A stretch of 64,000 nt of DNA from Vibrio fortis (GCF_024347475.1 NZ_AP025488.1:186001-250000), one strand, 5' to 3'; positions 33,733 through 44,344 are shown, counted from the stretch's first letter. Notes: generated from the letters alone by a model not told the origin. Translations and numbers: made by a program.

Positions 33733-35781
33733 CTAAACCGTCAATTCCTTAATACCCATATTCCACAAAGTAAAAGCGTAAGTATCTGCAGATAAGTCAA
33801 TCGCTTTATTCAGTGGCATACCTGCTCCATGGCCCGCATTCACATCAATACGAATCATCACAGGTTGATCACCTTGGTGCTTAAGCTGAAGCTCGGAGAT
33901 GAACTTGTAGGAGTGTGCAGGGACAACACGATCGTCATGGTCGGCCGTAGTCACTAATGTCGCAGGATAAGATTGCCCCTCTTTAACATTGTGCACAGGC
34001 GAATAACCCAGCAGGTACTCAAACATCTCTTGGTTTTGCGCAGACGTACCGTAGTCATAAGCCCAACCCTCACCAGAGGTAAAGGTGTGGTAGCGCAACA
34101 TATCTAATACGCCAACCGCTGGTAGAGCAACTTGGAACAGGTCTGGGCGTTGCGTCATACACGCTCCAACCAATAATCCACCGTTCGAACCACCACGAAT
34201 CGCAAGCTTGTTTGAGCTGGTGTAGTTTTTCTCAATCAAAAACTCCGCCGCAGCAATGAAATCATCGAACACGTTCTGCTTCTGAAGTTGTGTTCCCACT
34301 TTATGCCAAGCTTTACCATATTCACCGCCACCACGTAGGTTCGGTACCGCATAAATACCTCCCAGTTCTAACCAGCTAGCTACATTGCCAGAGAATGAAG
34401 GAGGAAGGCTAACGTTAAAGCCACCGTAGCCATACAAAATAGTCGGAGCCGAGCCATCTAGCTTTGTACCTTTCTTGTAAGAGATAAGCATAGGCACTCG
34501 GGTACCATCTTTTGAGCTATAGAATACTTGCTCTGACTGGTACTGCTCACTGTCAAATGGCGCTTGTGATTTCTCAAACACTTTCGACTCGCCCGTCTCG
34601 ACATCAAACGAGAAGATGGTTGGCGGCGTTACGTAGTTAGTAAACGTGTAATAAAGCTGAGTGTGCTCACGCTTCCCTTCAAGGCCACTTGCCGCTCCTT
34701 GTGCTGGCAATTGGATATCGCGCACCTTGTTACCCTGATAATCAAACTGCTCATACTTTGAAAGCACATCCACCATGTAATGTGCTAACAGATAGCCACC
34801 ACCGGTACTGATATCCAGCGGTTGCTCACGTTCAGGGATAATATCGTTCCACTGCTGAGTATCTGTATCTAAGCTCACCACACGACCGTTTGGCGCATCA
34901 AGGTTAGTATATAGAATGAAACGAGCGCCTTGATTATCAATCAAATAGGTGTCGCTATCGACGTGGTCGACAACCGTATTAATTGGTTGCGACTCGCTGT
35001 TTAGGTCGATGTAGAACATACGATTACCCGACGTCGACTCTTGGGCCAAAATGATCAGGTAGTTGTCATCTTCTGTGGTGTAGCCGTGGACGTAACGATG
35101 GGCTTGTTCTTGCTCTGCACCAAATACAACCGTATCGCTGCTCTGAGGCTGTCCTAGCTGGTGATAGTAGAGCTTATGCTGCTCAGTTCGCGCAGACAGA
35201 TGGCTACCATCAGGTTTATCGTAACTAGAGTAATAAAAACCTTCATTCCCTAACCAAGACACTCCAGTAAATTTGGCATCAACGATCTCTGGCTCTAGCT
35301 GCTCCTTAGTTTCGGCATCAATCACAAAAATCTTACGCCAATCACTGCCACCTTCCGAAATGCTGTAAGCCACTAAGGTGTTGGATTTGGAAAAAGACAC
35401 TGAACCCAATGATGTCGTTCCATCTTGCGAAAAGGTATTTGGGTCTAAGAACACTTCCGGCTCACCGCCAGCTTTGCTGCGATAGAGGATGCTGTGATTC
35501 TGCAATCCATCATTTTTATAGAAGTAGGTATAGTCACCACGTACAAAAGGTTGCGAGATCTTTTTGTAATCTTGCGCTGTCGCGATGCGTTCACGAAGGG
35601 CATCACGAAACGGAATCTGAGACAGGTAATCGAAGGTCAGCGCATTTTGCGACTCTACCCACGCAGCCGTTTCTTCACTAGTGTCATCTTCTAACCAGCG
35701 GTACGGGTCAGATATTTGCGTACCAAAGTAGTCATCAGAGACATTCTGTTGCTTTGTGTGTGGGTAGACGTTCTTATCCAT
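33733..35781 (-). CDS. Prolyl oligopeptidase (S9A serine peptidase)
   Basis: A 682-residue enzyme, the usual length for the family, cleaving short peptides after proline (EC 3.4.21.26). The N-terminal seven-bladed propeller (about 70-400) opens with [18 protein letters not shown] near 26. The C-terminal alpha/beta-hydrolase domain has the nucleophile serine in RGGSNGGLL near 530, the acid in DHDDRVVP near 617 and the histidine in NAGHGAGM near 648. No signal peptide, so cytosolic or periplasmic by unusual means. The gene is downstream of a LysR gene on the same strand with a 184-base gap. Confidence 0.93.
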   Translation of the reverse strand: MDKNVYPHTKQQNVSDDYFGTQISDPYRWLEDDTSEETAAWVESQNALTFDYLSQIPFRDALRERIATAQDYKKISQPFVRGDYTYFYKNDGLQNHSILYRSKAGGEPEVFLDPNTFSQDGTTSLGSVSFSKSNTLVAYSISEGGSDWRKIFVIDAETKEQLEPEIVDAKFTGVSWLGNEGFYYSSYDKPDGSHLSARTEQHKLYYHQLGQPQSSDTVVFGAEQEQAHRYVHGYTTEDDNYLIILAQESTSGNRMFYIDLNSESQPINTVVDHVDSDTYLIDNQGARFILYTNLDAPNGRVVSLDTDTQQWNDIIPEREQPLDISTGGGYLLAHYMVDVLSKYEQFDYQGNKVRDIQLPAQGAASGLEGKREHTQLYYTFTNYVTPPTIFSFDVETGESKVFEKSQAPFDSEQYQSEQVFYSSKDGTRVPMLISYKKGTKLDGSAPTILYGYGGFNVSLPPSFSGNVASWLELGGIYAVPNLRGGGEYGKAWHKVGTQLQKQNVFDDFIAAAEFLIEKNYTSSNKLAIRGGSNGGLLVGACMTQRPDLFQVALPAVGVLDMLRYHTFTSGEGWAYDYGTSAQNQEMFEYLLGYSPVHNVKEGQSYPATLVTTADHDDRVVPAHSYKFISELQLKHQGDQPVMIRIDVNAGHGAGMPLNKAIDLSADTYAFTLWNMGIKELTV

Positions 35782-35965
35782 TCTTATCGCTTCCTTAGAT
35801 TTTAAATGATAACAATTCGCAAATAAGATGACGAATCGCCGTGTTTAAATCAAGTAACCATTTGCACTAAAACGTAACTTTAGATGTCGCTGTCATCAGT
35901 CAACATCATCACGACCAAACTCTATTCACGTGATAATTGTTCAACAAAAAAGCCGAAATGCCTAT

Positions 35966-36874
35966 TTAAAAGTAGTGCGAAATGGCCAGATAACGGGCAC
36001 GGATATGCTCAATCAACATCTTGATTTTATTCGGGGGTTGGCGTGTAAACGGATAAACCGCGTAGATACCCAGTTTTTTACCTACGATATCAGGGAACAG
36101 ATCCACCAGTTGACCGTTACGTATGTCGTGGTAGACCAAACAGCGCGGTACGTAGGCAATGCCATGACCACCCAATGCCGCTTTTCTTAACGCTGTTGCA
36201 TTGTCAGTTGAGAAAGAACCCGAAACACGCACTATGTATTTGCTATCACCCTGTCCTTCTCGAATAAATTGCCACTCACCCGCCCCAGTTGTCTGGTAGG
36301 CATATTGCAGACAGTTATGTTTGACTAAATCGGTGGGAATAAGTGGTTTACCATTACGAGCAATATAAGAAGGGGATGCGCACACCACCCATTGAGAGTC
36401 CAAAATGTGGCGTGCGATTAAGCTCGAATCTTCCAGATAACCCGTTCTGATCACCAAGTCGAAGCCATCATTCACCAGATCGACAAAGCGATTATCGAGT
36501 GACATGTCGACAGTAAGGCCAGGGTGCATGTTACAAAACTCAGCAACCGCATCTGCCAGTATCAAATCACCCGAAATACTCGGTACAGACATTTTGATGT
36601 GACCGCTGACATTTTCACCAAAGCCTGAAACAGCATCCATAGCCTCTTGGGTTGCCTGCTTCACATTTTTGGCTCCATGCAAGATTGCCTTACCCGCCTC
36701 AGTCAGCGTTAATTTACGCGTTGTACGATATAATAATTGAACACCTATCTCTTCCTCCAATCGAGCAATTCTTTTGCTAACTACCGAATTTGTAAGGTTA
36801 TTTTGCTCTGCAACCTTACTAAATGAACCCATTTCTACCACCTGTGAAAACAGGATTAAGTCGTCTGCACGCAT
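35966..36874 (-). CDS. LysR-family regulator divergent from lldP
   Basis: A 302-residue regulator of the CrgA/DmlR-like group. The helix-turn-helix is in DLILFSQVVEMGSFSKVAEQNNLTNSVVSKRIARLEEE (about 4-41); the motif LYRTTRKLTLTEAG follows. It is divergent from lldP-lldD across 183 bases that hold a 23-bp inverted repeat, so it is the natural candidate to control L-lactate use, replacing the GntR-type LldR of E. coli. That assignment is inference from position. Confidence 0.88.
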   Translation of the reverse strand: MRADDLILFSQVVEMGSFSKVAEQNNLTNSVVSKRIARLEEEIGVQLLYRTTRKLTLTEAGKAILHGAKNVKQATQEAMDAVSGFGENVSGHIKMSVPSISGDLILADAVAEFCNMHPGLTVDMSLDNRFVDLVNDGFDLVIRTGYLEDSSLIARHILDSQWVVCASPSYIARNGKPLIPTDLVKHNCLQYAYQTTGAGEWQFIREGQGDSKYIVRVSGSFSTDNATALRKAALGGHGIAYVPRCLVYHDIRNGQLVDLFPDIVGKKLGIYAVYPFTRQPPNKIKMLIEHIRARYLAISHYF

Positions 36875-36966
36875 GTTATTATGCCAATTTTGGAATTAAT
36901 TATTTTCATTATTTCCCTATATCAATAAAAAATAAAGAGGTAAATTCACGCCAAATTAACAAACCC

Positions 36967-36989
36967 ATTACAACCACTGCCGTTGTAAT
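36967..36989. promoter_or_regulatory. Inverted repeat ATTACAAC-N7-GTTGTAAT, LysR operator candidate
   Basis: Perfect 8-bp arms around CACTGCC, 93 bases from the LysR start and 69 bases from the lldP start. It contains the T-N11-A spacing of LysR-type sites (ATTAC-N13-GTAAT overall). Confidence 0.65.
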
Positions 36990-37057
36990 AACAAAAAACA
37001 ATAACGTGTAAGTCACTTCAAACCGACAAGGATTGAGGCAAGGACGAGGAAGTACCC

Positions 37058-38752
37058 ATGAATGAAACTCTATTAGCTCTGTTGGCATTTTCGCCAATAG
37101 TTATGGCAGCTATCTTGCTGGTTGGCCTAAATTGGCCAGCGAAGAAAGCGATGCCGGTGGCCTTTGGTCTAACCGTACTTATCGCACTATTTGGTTGGGA
37201 CATGTCAGGCACTCGTGTGTTGGCATCTGTATTCCAAGGTTTTGGTATCACTGTATCGGTTCTCTGGATTGTGTTCGGCGCTATCTTCTTACTAAACACT
37301 TTGAAGCACACCGGAGCCATTACAACGATTCGTAACGGGTTTACTGATATTTCAGCAGACCGTCGTGTACAAGCCATCATCATCGCTTGGTGTTTTGGCT
37401 CTTTCATTGAAGGCGCATCAGGCTTTGGTACGCCAGCGGCCATTGCAGCACCACTACTGGTTGCTATCGGCTTCCCAGCACTTGCTGCGGTACTAATGGG
37501 CATGATGATCCAATCTACTCCGGTATCGTTCGGTGCGGTAGGTACGCCTATTATCGTGGGTGTAAACAAAGGTCTGGATACGCACAATATCGGTGAAAGC
37601 CTAGTTGCTCATGGTTCAACATGGGACGCTTACCTACAACAAATCACATCAAGTGTTGCGATGATTCACGCAACTGTAGGTGTGATGATTCCTGTACTAA
37701 TGGCAATGATGCTGACTCGCTTCTTCGGTAAGAACAAGAGCTGGACTGAAGGCCTAGACATTCTACCGTTCGCACTATTTGCTGGTGCAGCATTCACTAT
37801 CCCTTACGCACTGACTGGTGTATTCCTAGGCGCTGAATTCCCATCTCTAATTGGTGGTCTAGTTGGCCTTGCTATCGTCGTGACAGCAGCGAAACGTGGC
37901 TTCCTAGTGCCTAAATCAAAATGGGACTTCGAGAGCGAAGACAAGTGGCCTGCAGAATGGTTAGGTTCTCTAAAAATCGACCTTGATGAGAACAAAGGCC
38001 AACAGAAGATGAGCATGACTCGCGCTTGGGCTCCATACGTACTGCTTGCTGTAACTCTAGTTGCTAGCCGTGTTAGCCCTGAGTTCAAAGGTTTCCTAAA
38101 GAGCGTTAGCCTATCGTTCAGCAACATCCTTGGTGAAACAGGTGTGAGCACTGCGATTCAACCTCTTTACCTACCGGGTGGTATCCTAGTATTCGTTGCA
38201 TTGATTGCTGTACTGATTCAAGGCCGCAGCGCTGCGCCACTTGCGAAAGCGTTCGGTGAATCAAGCAAAACACTGATTGGTGCAGGTTTCGTACTGGTGT
38301 TTACTATCCCTATGGTTCGTATCTTCATCAACTCTGGTGTGAACGCCGCTGACCTAGCGAGTATGCCGGTTACAACCGCAAACTTCGCCGCTGACCTTGT
38401 AGGCTCTGCTTTCCCTGCACTAAGTGCAACAGTGGGTGCGTTGGGTGCATTCATTGCAGGCTCAAACACAGTATCAAACATGATGTTTAGCCAATTCCAA
38501 TTCGAGGTTGCGCAAACTCTGACCATCTCGAGTGCAGTAGTTGTCGCTCTACAAGCGGTAGGTGCAGCAGCAGGTAACATGATTGCAATTCACAACGTGG
38601 TAGCCGCATCTGCAACCGTAGGTCTGCTAGGCCGCGAAGGTGCAACGCTACGTAAGACCGTAATCCCAACGTTCTACTACCTAGTTATGACAGGCATCAT
38701 CGGTCTTGTGGTTATCTACGGATTCAACGTGACTGACGCTCTGATGCGTTAA
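37058..38752 (+). CDS. lldP: L-lactate permease
   Basis: A 564-residue inner-membrane proton symporter importing lactate (and glycolate in E. coli LldP/GlcA), with about 12-14 helices. Recognisable stretches are WNVF-type core [22 protein letters not shown] near 66, [23 protein letters not shown] near 112 and [22 protein letters not shown] near 149. The ASGFGTP segment is diagnostic of the LctP family. It is followed by lldD after 237 bases and is divergent from a LysR gene. Because GlcA-type permeases also carry glycolate, it may connect with the glyoxylate genes at 11-18 kb, but lldD next door favours lactate. Confidence 0.93.
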   Translation: MNETLLALLAFSPIVMAAILLVGLNWPAKKAMPVAFGLTVLIALFGWDMSGTRVLASVFQGFGITVSVLWIVFGAIFLLNTLKHTGAITTIRNGFTDISADRRVQAIIIAWCFGSFIEGASGFGTPAAIAAPLLVAIGFPALAAVLMGMMIQSTPVSFGAVGTPIIVGVNKGLDTHNIGESLVAHGSTWDAYLQQITSSVAMIHATVGVMIPVLMAMMLTRFFGKNKSWTEGLDILPFALFAGAAFTIPYALTGVFLGAEFPSLIGGLVGLAIVVTAAKRGFLVPKSKWDFESEDKWPAEWLGSLKIDLDENKGQQKMSMTRAWAPYVLLAVTLVASRVSPEFKGFLKSVSLSFSNILGETGVSTAIQPLYLPGGILVFVALIAVLIQGRSAAPLAKAFGESSKTLIGAGFVLVFTIPMVRIFINSGVNAADLASMPVTTANFAADLVGSAFPALSATVGALGAFIAGSNTVSNMMFSQFQFEVAQTLTISSAVVVALQAVGAAAGNMIAIHNVVAASATVGLLGREGATLRKTVIPTFYYLVMTGIIGLVVIYGFNVTDALMR

Positions 38753-38762
38753 GCTTAAATTA

Positions 38763-38783
38763 GGCGGTGTTCATTGCACCGCC
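38763..38783 (+). other. Hairpin between lldP and lldD
   Basis: GGCGGTG (38763-38769) and CACCGCC (38777-38783) pair around a 7-base loop, 10 bases after the lldP stop. There is no T run, so it may attenuate or stabilise rather than stop transcription into lldD. Confidence 0.55.
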
Positions 38784-38989
38784 ACCCAACTTGGCGTCAG
38801 CGTTCATTCCCCGACACCGCGACGTTTGTACTGGTTACTCGTTGACTACGCACCTTCTGGAAGCCAGCAGCCTAGCAATTACTGTGTACGCTGACGCCAT
38901 TTTATTTCCAAACGCCTGTTCCAACTGGCACCACATTCGACAGAGTAAGCCTTCGAAGAGAGGCGAGCCCTAAACTTAGGATAAAGATT

Positions 38990-40132
38990 ATGATTATCTC
39001 CGCATCTACAGACTACCGAGCTGCCGCTAAATCTAAGCTACCTCCGTTCCTTTTCCATTACATTGACGGTGGATCTTATGGCGAGCACACTCTGCACCGC
39101 AACACAGCAGACCTAGCTGAAATCGCGCTTAAGCAACGTGTTCTGAATGACATGTCGGAACTGAGTTTAGATACTGAATTGTTTGGTGAAAAGCTGGCGA
39201 TGCCTATCGCACTGGCTCCAGTTGGTCTTACTGGAATGTACGCTCGCCGCGGTGAAGTTCAAGCAGCGAAAGCAGCCGATAACAAAGGCATCCCATTTAC
39301 GATGTCGACAGTATCGGTTTGTCCAATCGAAGAGGTTGCACCTAAGATTGAACGTCCAATGTGGTTCCAACTTTACGTACTGAAAGATCGTGGCTTCATG
39401 AAGAACGTTCTAGAGCGTGCGAAAGCGGCAGGCGTAACAACACTTGTGTTCACTGTAGACATGCCTGTTCCGGGTGCACGCTACCGTGATATGCACTCTG
39501 GCATGAGCGGCCCGAACGCGGCAGTGCGTCGCATTTTCCAATCAATGCGTCACCCAAGCTGGGCATTCGATGTGGGTGTATTTGGTAAACCACACGACCT
39601 TGGAAACATCTCAACGTACCGCGGCACACCAACCAAACTGGAAGATTACATCGGCTGGTTAGGTGATAACTTTGACCCATCTATCTCGTGGAAGGATCTC
39701 GAATGGATTCGTGACTTCTGGGATGGCCCAATGGTGATCAAAGGTATCCTTGACGAAGAAGATGCAAAAGACGCAGTTCGCTTTGGTGCCGATGGTATCG
39801 TTGTTTCAAACCACGGTGGTCGTCAGCTGGATGGCGTTCTTTCAAGTGTAAGAGCCCTACCTGCGATTGCCGATGCAGTAAAAGGCGATACTAAGATTCT
39901 GGTCGATTCTGGTATTCGTACTGGCCTTGATGTGGTTCGTATGATGGCACTGGGTGCAGACTGTACTCTACTGGGCCGTTCATTTGTGTACGCACTCGCA
40001 GCACAAGGCCAAGCAGGTGTTGAGAACCTTCTCGACCTGTATGACAAAGAGATGCGTGTAGCGATGACGCTAACAGGCGCTAAAACAATAAAAGATCTTA
40101 CGCGCGATTCACTGGTTAACTTGCCCAAGTAA
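38990..40132 (+). CDS. lldD: L-lactate dehydrogenase (quinone, FMN)
   Basis: A 380-residue FMN enzyme of the membrane-associated type that oxidises L-lactate to pyruvate and feeds electrons to quinones (E. coli LldD is 396). Features are [17 protein letters not shown] near 21, [19 protein letters not shown] near 70, the active site [10 protein letters not shown] near 273 with the catalytic histidine, and [19 protein letters not shown] near 304. The start has AGGATAAAGATT upstream. It pairs with lldP; no lldR/lldE genes are present. A terminator lies 40 bases after the stop. Confidence 0.94.
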   Translation: MIISASTDYRAAAKSKLPPFLFHYIDGGSYGEHTLHRNTADLAEIALKQRVLNDMSELSLDTELFGEKLAMPIALAPVGLTGMYARRGEVQAAKAADNKGIPFTMSTVSVCPIEEVAPKIERPMWFQLYVLKDRGFMKNVLERAKAAGVTTLVFTVDMPVPGARYRDMHSGMSGPNAAVRRIFQSMRHPSWAFDVGVFGKPHDLGNISTYRGTPTKLEDYIGWLGDNFDPSISWKDLEWIRDFWDGPMVIKGILDEEDAKDAVRFGADGIVVSNHGGRQLDGVLSSVRALPAIADAVKGDTKILVDSGIRTGLDVVRMMALGADCTLLGRSFVYALAAQGQAGVENLLDLYDKEMRVAMTLTGAKTIKDLTRDSLVNLPK

Positions 40133-40169
40133 GCGACAATAAGTAAGACGGAAGCCTAAGAAAACATTT

Positions 40170-40204
40170 GGGCCACCTCTACCTCCGGAGTGTGGCCTTT
40201 TTTA
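40170..40204 (+). terminator. Terminator after lldD
   Basis: GGCCAC (40171-40176) and GTGGCC (40192-40197) pair, with CTCCGGAG able to fold within the loop, followed by six or more Ts. Confidence 0.85.
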
Positions 40205-40222
40205 TACCTGATGATTTGGTAT

Positions 40223-40471
40223 TTACTGCCTCTCAGCCAACTCACCGAGCGCCTTCGCATCCAACGCTTCTGCTTGAGCGCCTTGGGCAATCAAATCAAT
40301 CACCTTGTAATCACTCATATCACCAAATTCCTTTTTCAAATAGTCTCGAAATGCCTGTTCATTTGGCCACTTACCGCGGACTACGTAACCCTCATCAGGG
40401 TCAAAATCTTCTGTTTCAAAGAATGAAAAATCGGTGCTGCCGATGTTGTGACAATAAAGAACAAGGTACAT
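40223..40471 (-). CDS. Small conserved-looking hypothetical protein
   Basis: An 82-residue acidic soluble protein (FFETEDFDPDEGYVVRGKW, then LKKEFGDMSDYKVIDL). I do not recognise a family. It looks real: AAGGA lies 6 bases upstream of its ATG, and the gene begins 22 bases after the AraC/GyrI-type gene on the same strand, so they are probably co-transcribed. There is no signal peptide and no membrane segment. Confidence 0.6.
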   Translation of the reverse strand: MYLVLYCHNIGSTDFSFFETEDFDPDEGYVVRGKWPNEQAFRDYLKKEFGDMSDYKVIDLIAQGAQAEALDAKALGELAERQ

Positions 40472-40493
40472 TGCGCTTCCTTAGTAATTAAAA

Positions 40494-41363
40494 TTAGTAA
40501 AAACTGACTGGGAGATAAAAGTCCAACACAAAGGCTTCATCATGATTAAGAAAGTGATTTTGATGGTAATGAACGTACGCTGGTGTCGATCGTTGCTTGA
40601 AGCCAGAACTTGGCAACCATTGCTCTAGAACCTGACTAATCTGGGGCAACAGTTCACCATAAATACCAGTAAGGCGAAACACCGCATGTAAGCCACCTGG
40701 TATCACCATCTGATTAACCACACTGCGATACTTGATCGGCTCACCAATCGCGATACAGGCCACGTATCGACACTGATCCATCTCCACCCAAGCAGGATTG
40801 GAGTGATGCAAACCAAACTGACGGCTAAAATCTCGCTCTTCGGCATTCGCCCACGCTTTTAGGATAAGCCAAGCATTACGTATCGAGCGATTATATCCGG
40901 TATGCCTCACATAGGCCGCCAAGCGCGGTGCGACCTCCATGATCTTAGGATCAGGAAGCTCTCTCTGCGCGACACGGTGATAACCTGCGGCAATCTCGGC
41001 ATCTTTGAGGTACGGCTTTTCTGCTGTTTGTAAGTCGTGCTTTCTCCACTCCCCCGGCGCCATATGAAAGGTAGCCTTAAACGCGCGGCTAAACGATGAG
41101 AGCGAGCTAAAACCACACTTGTTGGCTATCTCGGCAACAGAAGAACGGGTATCAAACATCAACTGATTCGCTGCATACTCCATACGAGTACGACGGATAT
41201 ATTGATGAATCGACTCTCCCACCACACTCTTGAAAATGCGGTGAAAATGTTGCTCCGAATATGCCGCGACTTCAGCCAGTTCTTTGGCTGGAAGTTCCTT
41301 GCTGATGTCTTGATGAATATAGAAGAGGACATCATTGATTCTGGATATGTGTTGGCGTGACAT
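40494..41363 (-). CDS. AraC-family regulator with GyrI-like ligand domain
   Basis: A 289-residue regulator: two helix-turn-helix motifs at the N terminus (AEVAAYSEQHFHRIFKSVVGE near 30 and VAEIANKCGFSSLSSFSRAF near 77) and a GyrI-like ligand-binding domain from about 135 to the end, the layout of Rob/SoxS-related drug sensors such as those controlling efflux. It is divergent from a PLP aminotransferase; two 14-bp direct repeats, spaced 22 bp, lie in between, the first only 10 bases before this gene's start, so autorepression and activation of the aminotransferase are likely. Confidence 0.9.
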   Translation of the reverse strand: MSRQHISRINDVLFYIHQDISKELPAKELAEVAAYSEQHFHRIFKSVVGESIHQYIRRTRMEYAANQLMFDTRSSVAEIANKCGFSSLSSFSRAFKATFHMAPGEWRKHDLQTAEKPYLKDAEIAAGYHRVAQRELPDPKIMEVAPRLAAYVRHTGYNRSIRNAWLILKAWANAEERDFSRQFGLHHSNPAWVEMDQCRYVACIAIGEPIKYRSVVNQMVIPGGLHAVFRLTGIYGELLPQISQVLEQWLPSSGFKQRSTPAYVHYHQNHFLNHDEAFVLDFYLPVSFY

Positions 41364-41372
41364 TCTCTAAAC

Positions 41373-41408
41373 AGCATAAATGGACATATTTAAGAGCATA
41401 AATGGACA
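41373..41408. promoter_or_regulatory. Tandem AraC-type binding sites, AGCATAAATGGACA x2
   Basis: AGCATAAATGGACA occurs at 41373-41386 and again at 41395-41408, a 22-base period (about two DNA turns), in the divergent region between the AraC gene and the aminotransferase. Direct repeats of this period are typical for AraC-family dimers. Confidence 0.75.
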
Positions 41409-41478
41409 CATCGTTTTTTTCAATGCCATGTAATATCACTGGATAAATAAAAAAGCAGACACAACGAGATAACTACAC

Positions 41479-42630
41479 ATGGAAATCGCAAAATCATTAC
41501 AACAAATCCAGTCTTCCTATATCCGTGAAATTCTTGCCGCAGCAAGCGACAAAAACGTCATCTCATTGGCCGGTGGTCTGCCAGATGAACAAACATTTCC
41601 GATTGAACTGATGAAGCCGACTCTTGAAAACCTATCGAACATGCCTGAGGTATTTCAATACGGCTCAACAGCAGGTTACGGCCCGCTGATCGATCACCTC
41701 AGCGACACTTATCAATTGCCAGAGTCACACACTGCGATGATCTGTACAGGCTCACAACAAGGCTTGGATTTGATCGCTCGTGCTTATGTTGATCCGGGCG
41801 ATACGGTTGTAATGGAAGCGCCAAGCTACCTAGGTGCAATGCAAGTATTTGGTTTAGTGCAAGCGAACATTGTGACCGTTTCTCAAACCGAATTTGGACC
41901 AAACCTAGACGAACTAGAAGCCTGCTTTAAACAGCAAGCACCAAAGATGTTCTACGCGGTACCCGATTTCCATAACCCAACCGGCGTATGCTGGACATTA
42001 GAAAGCCGTCAGCAAGTGGCTGCGCTTTGTGAACAGTACAACGTTGCTTTCATTGAAGATGCACCCTATCGCGAACTGCGCTTTACAGGTAGTGAACTGC
42101 CACTAGTGTCTTCGTTCTGCCCTGATCATTCTATCGTTCTGCGTTCATTCTCTAAGATTGCTTCTCCGGGTCTACGTATCGGCGCGGTAACCGGCAAACG
42201 CAGCTACCTTGAGCCGCTTATCAAGGTAAAACAAGGTGCAGATTTGCACTCTAGTGTTCCAATGCAGGCACTGCTACTTGGTCTTCTCAAGCACCAAGAT
42301 TTTGGCCTACACATGGAGAACATCCGCAACCTGTACAAATCTCGCTATGAGGTGCTGTTCTCTGAACTGGAGCAAAAATTGCCACAGGGTTGTACCTTGA
42401 AGCCCGTTGACGGCGGCATGTTCATTTGGGTTGAAATCCCAGAGTGCGATACGTTTGCCTTGGCTAAAAGCCTGCTTGGTAACGGCGTAGCAGTGGTACC
42501 AAGCCCTGTGTTCTACCCAGATGCGAACGGTGCCAAGGCTGCATTGCGTCTAAACTTTACTAACGCAAATCCAGATGAATTGCGCGAGGCGGTATCTCGC
42601 TTAGCAGAAGGCTTAGCTGCGATTGGCTAA
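41479..42630 (+). CDS. PLP-dependent aminotransferase (LysN/2-aminoadipate type)
   Basis: A 383-residue fold-type I aminotransferase of the group that includes 2-aminoadipate transaminase and the catalytic part of MocR regulators. Motifs: ISLAGGLPDEQTFP near 28, GYGPLIDHLS near 66, CTGSQQGLDLIAR near 90, PDFHNPTGVCW near 161, EDAPYRELRF near 195 and the PLP lysine in SFSKIASPGLRIG near 228. No DNA-binding domain is present, so it is a plain enzyme. The amino acid substrate is uncertain; the divergent AraC/GyrI regulator probably controls it. Confidence 0.87.
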   Translation: MEIAKSLQQIQSSYIREILAAASDKNVISLAGGLPDEQTFPIELMKPTLENLSNMPEVFQYGSTAGYGPLIDHLSDTYQLPESHTAMICTGSQQGLDLIARAYVDPGDTVVMEAPSYLGAMQVFGLVQANIVTVSQTEFGPNLDELEACFKQQAPKMFYAVPDFHNPTGVCWTLESRQQVAALCEQYNVAFIEDAPYRELRFTGSELPLVSSFCPDHSIVLRSFSKIASPGLRIGAVTGKRSYLEPLIKVKQGADLHSSVPMQALLLGLLKHQDFGLHMENIRNLYKSRYEVLFSELEQKLPQGCTLKPVDGGMFIWVEIPECDTFALAKSLLGNGVAVVPSPVFYPDANGAKAALRLNFTNANPDELREAVSRLAEGLAAIG

Positions 42631-42737
42631 TGACAAAAGCAAGAGTTGATGACGAAAGGGCAATTGCTGTTTCACCCTAATGGCAGCCAGTGCTAAAATG
42701 CCCCGAAATTAACAGTCGCTAGTTTAAAGGTAAGGTA

Positions 42738-42995
42738 ATGAACCCAATTATTGCGCTATTAAAAGAGAACAACATCGGTGATGAGCAGATCAACAGCATT
42801 TTCAAAACGTTGACTGAAAACCCGCTAGCTGCAATGGCAACCATCAGCCAACTTGGCTTGCCTCAAGAGAAGCTACAACTTCTTATGGGCCAAGTAATGC
42901 AAAACCCTGCGCTAATTAAAGAAGCAGTTGAAGAACTTGGCCTAGACTTCTCTAAAGTAGAAGCAGCAAAAGAGCAGCTTAACAAGCAAGGCTAA
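42738..42995 (+). CDS. DUF2999 family protein
   Basis: An 85-residue soluble helical protein (MNPIIALLKENNIGDEQINS at the start, LDFSKVEAAKEQLNKQG at the end). I recall this as DUF2999, a family confined mainly to Vibrio and relatives, function unknown. AAGGTAAGGTA precedes the start. It has its own promoter gap of 107 bases and a very strong terminator, and it supports the taxonomic reading of the window. Confidence 0.8.
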   Translation: MNPIIALLKENNIGDEQINSIFKTLTENPLAAMATISQLGLPQEKLQLLMGQVMQNPALIKEAVEELGLDFSKVEAAKEQLNKQG

Positions 42996-43014
42996 TTTGT
43001 TCTAAACCAATGCG

Positions 43015-43057
43015 AAACTGGCCCACTAGATAATCTAGTGGGCCAGTTTTTTATTTT
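43015..43057. terminator. Strong terminator after DUF2999 gene
   Basis: AACTGGCCCACTAG and CTAGTGGGCCAGTT form a 14-bp stem with a 5-base loop, then TTTTATTTT. Confidence 0.95.
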
Positions 43058-43072
43058 GACAAGGTTAAATGA

Positions 43073-44101
43073 TTATTGAGCAACCACAGCAGAGATGATT
43101 GGATCTTTATCGGCTTCCATCACTTTTGGGTTTACCCCGTAGTGACGAGAAGTGAAGGTATAATCTTGCCCTTTGGTATCAATGTTATTTTTCGCAGTTT
43201 CGCCACAGTTAAAAGAGACTGTAATCGTACCGTCTTCGTTCTTGTCCCATGTATGTGAATTAACATTTCGTACGCCTTCCATCAGATACTTATCACCATC
43301 ATAAGCCGTTATCGACGTGAAGAATTTGTTCTCTGGATCTTCAAAGGTCGAGGTGTAACAAACATCGGCCTTCATCTTAGGGCTGTTTGAGTATTTGTTA
43401 CCAACAAACGCCTCTGGACTCGCACCACCCCAACCTGCCGCGTTTTCCAAGTTCCACTGGTGAAGATCCGTCACCTTGTCAGATGTTCTTGGGAAGGTAT
43501 AGGTAAAGTTGCTCGTGTCGTTGACCTCTTGAGTAAACGCCTGCACCCACGCTTCCACTTCTTCGTAATTGTATGGCTGAGTTTTATAGTCTGTTGCAAA
43601 ATTGAACTGAGATGAGTTCACTTGGTCCAATGACGCCTTGGCAGCTTCAATGCCATTTTCTGTACCAGAACGATAAAGTAGAAATGCATATTCCGACTCT
43701 ACAGGTAACTGATAAGTGCCATCTTCGACCACGTAGTGCTGGCCATGACCGCGCTCTGTTACCACTTGAACTGCCATGTAGTTGTCGGTTTCTGGAATCG
43801 AGAAAGTGACTTGGCCATCAACGCGCTTCACAATCGCTACCCCGTAGAGCGTGTCATCGTTCATTTGCACGGTCGGAGCCGCTTTTCCGCGTGGAGGTAA
43901 ACCCTGCATCTTCACGAACTCTTGCGTCGCACCCTTGCTCGCCCAATTACGGTAGTTACGAGCGGTTTCTGCATGAGTGAAATTCTCGGCAGTAACTTCA
44001 ATAGAGTTAGATTGTGCTGCCAAGACTGGTGTAGACATCAAAAGACCAGCGATAATAACACCTGAAACTTGAGCGATTGGAGTACGTTTAATAGCTTTCA
44101 T
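43073..44101 (-). CDS. Exported DUF1254/DUF1214-domain protein
   Basis: A 342-residue protein with a signal peptide (VSGVIIAGLLMSTPVLA-A, cleavage near 28). The N-terminal DUF1254 part has MNDDTLYGVAIVKRVDGQVTFSIPE near 79; the C-terminal DUF1214 part has SITAYDGDKYLMEGVRNVNSHTW near 265 and DGTITVSFNC. Such proteins are exported beta-sandwich proteins of unknown function. It is shorter than the two-domain proteins of about 450 residues. The gene follows a LysR gene on the same strand after 243 bases in which I see nothing definite, so that regulator may control it. Confidence 0.83.
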   Translation of the reverse strand: MKAIKRTPIAQVSGVIIAGLLMSTPVLAAQSNSIEVTAENFTHAETARNYRNWASKGATQEFVKMQGLPPRGKAAPTVQMNDDTLYGVAIVKRVDGQVTFSIPETDNYMAVQVVTERGHGQHYVVEDGTYQLPVESEYAFLLYRSGTENGIEAAKASLDQVNSSQFNFATDYKTQPYNYEEVEAWVQAFTQEVNDTSNFTYTFPRTSDKVTDLHQWNLENAAGWGGASPEAFVGNKYSNSPKMKADVCYTSTFEDPENKFFTSITAYDGDKYLMEGVRNVNSHTWDKNEDGTITVSFNCGETAKNNIDTKGQDYTFTSRHYGVNPKVMEADKDPIISAVVAQ

Positions 44102-44344
44102 AATGCTTCTCTCTTAGAGTCAAACTTACCGAGTCACATCCATTCACTGCGCTAACGATAAGTCATTAAGGTTAACTGTTCAGCTCGCGGCTAGGCTTGC
44201 TTTTACAAGGCTCTGGCTTCCAGTGCGGCTAACAACTTGATGACTACTTTACCGACTGAATGACATTACCGGAAATGATTCATAATTATCTTAGAAATGC
44301 ATCAGACACATATCATGGTCGATGACCTACACAACCAACTGAAC

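Noticed and set aside
37018..37587. 189-codon minus-strand frame over lldP
   Set aside because: It mirrors the strongly recognised lactate permease and is a codon-bias shadow.
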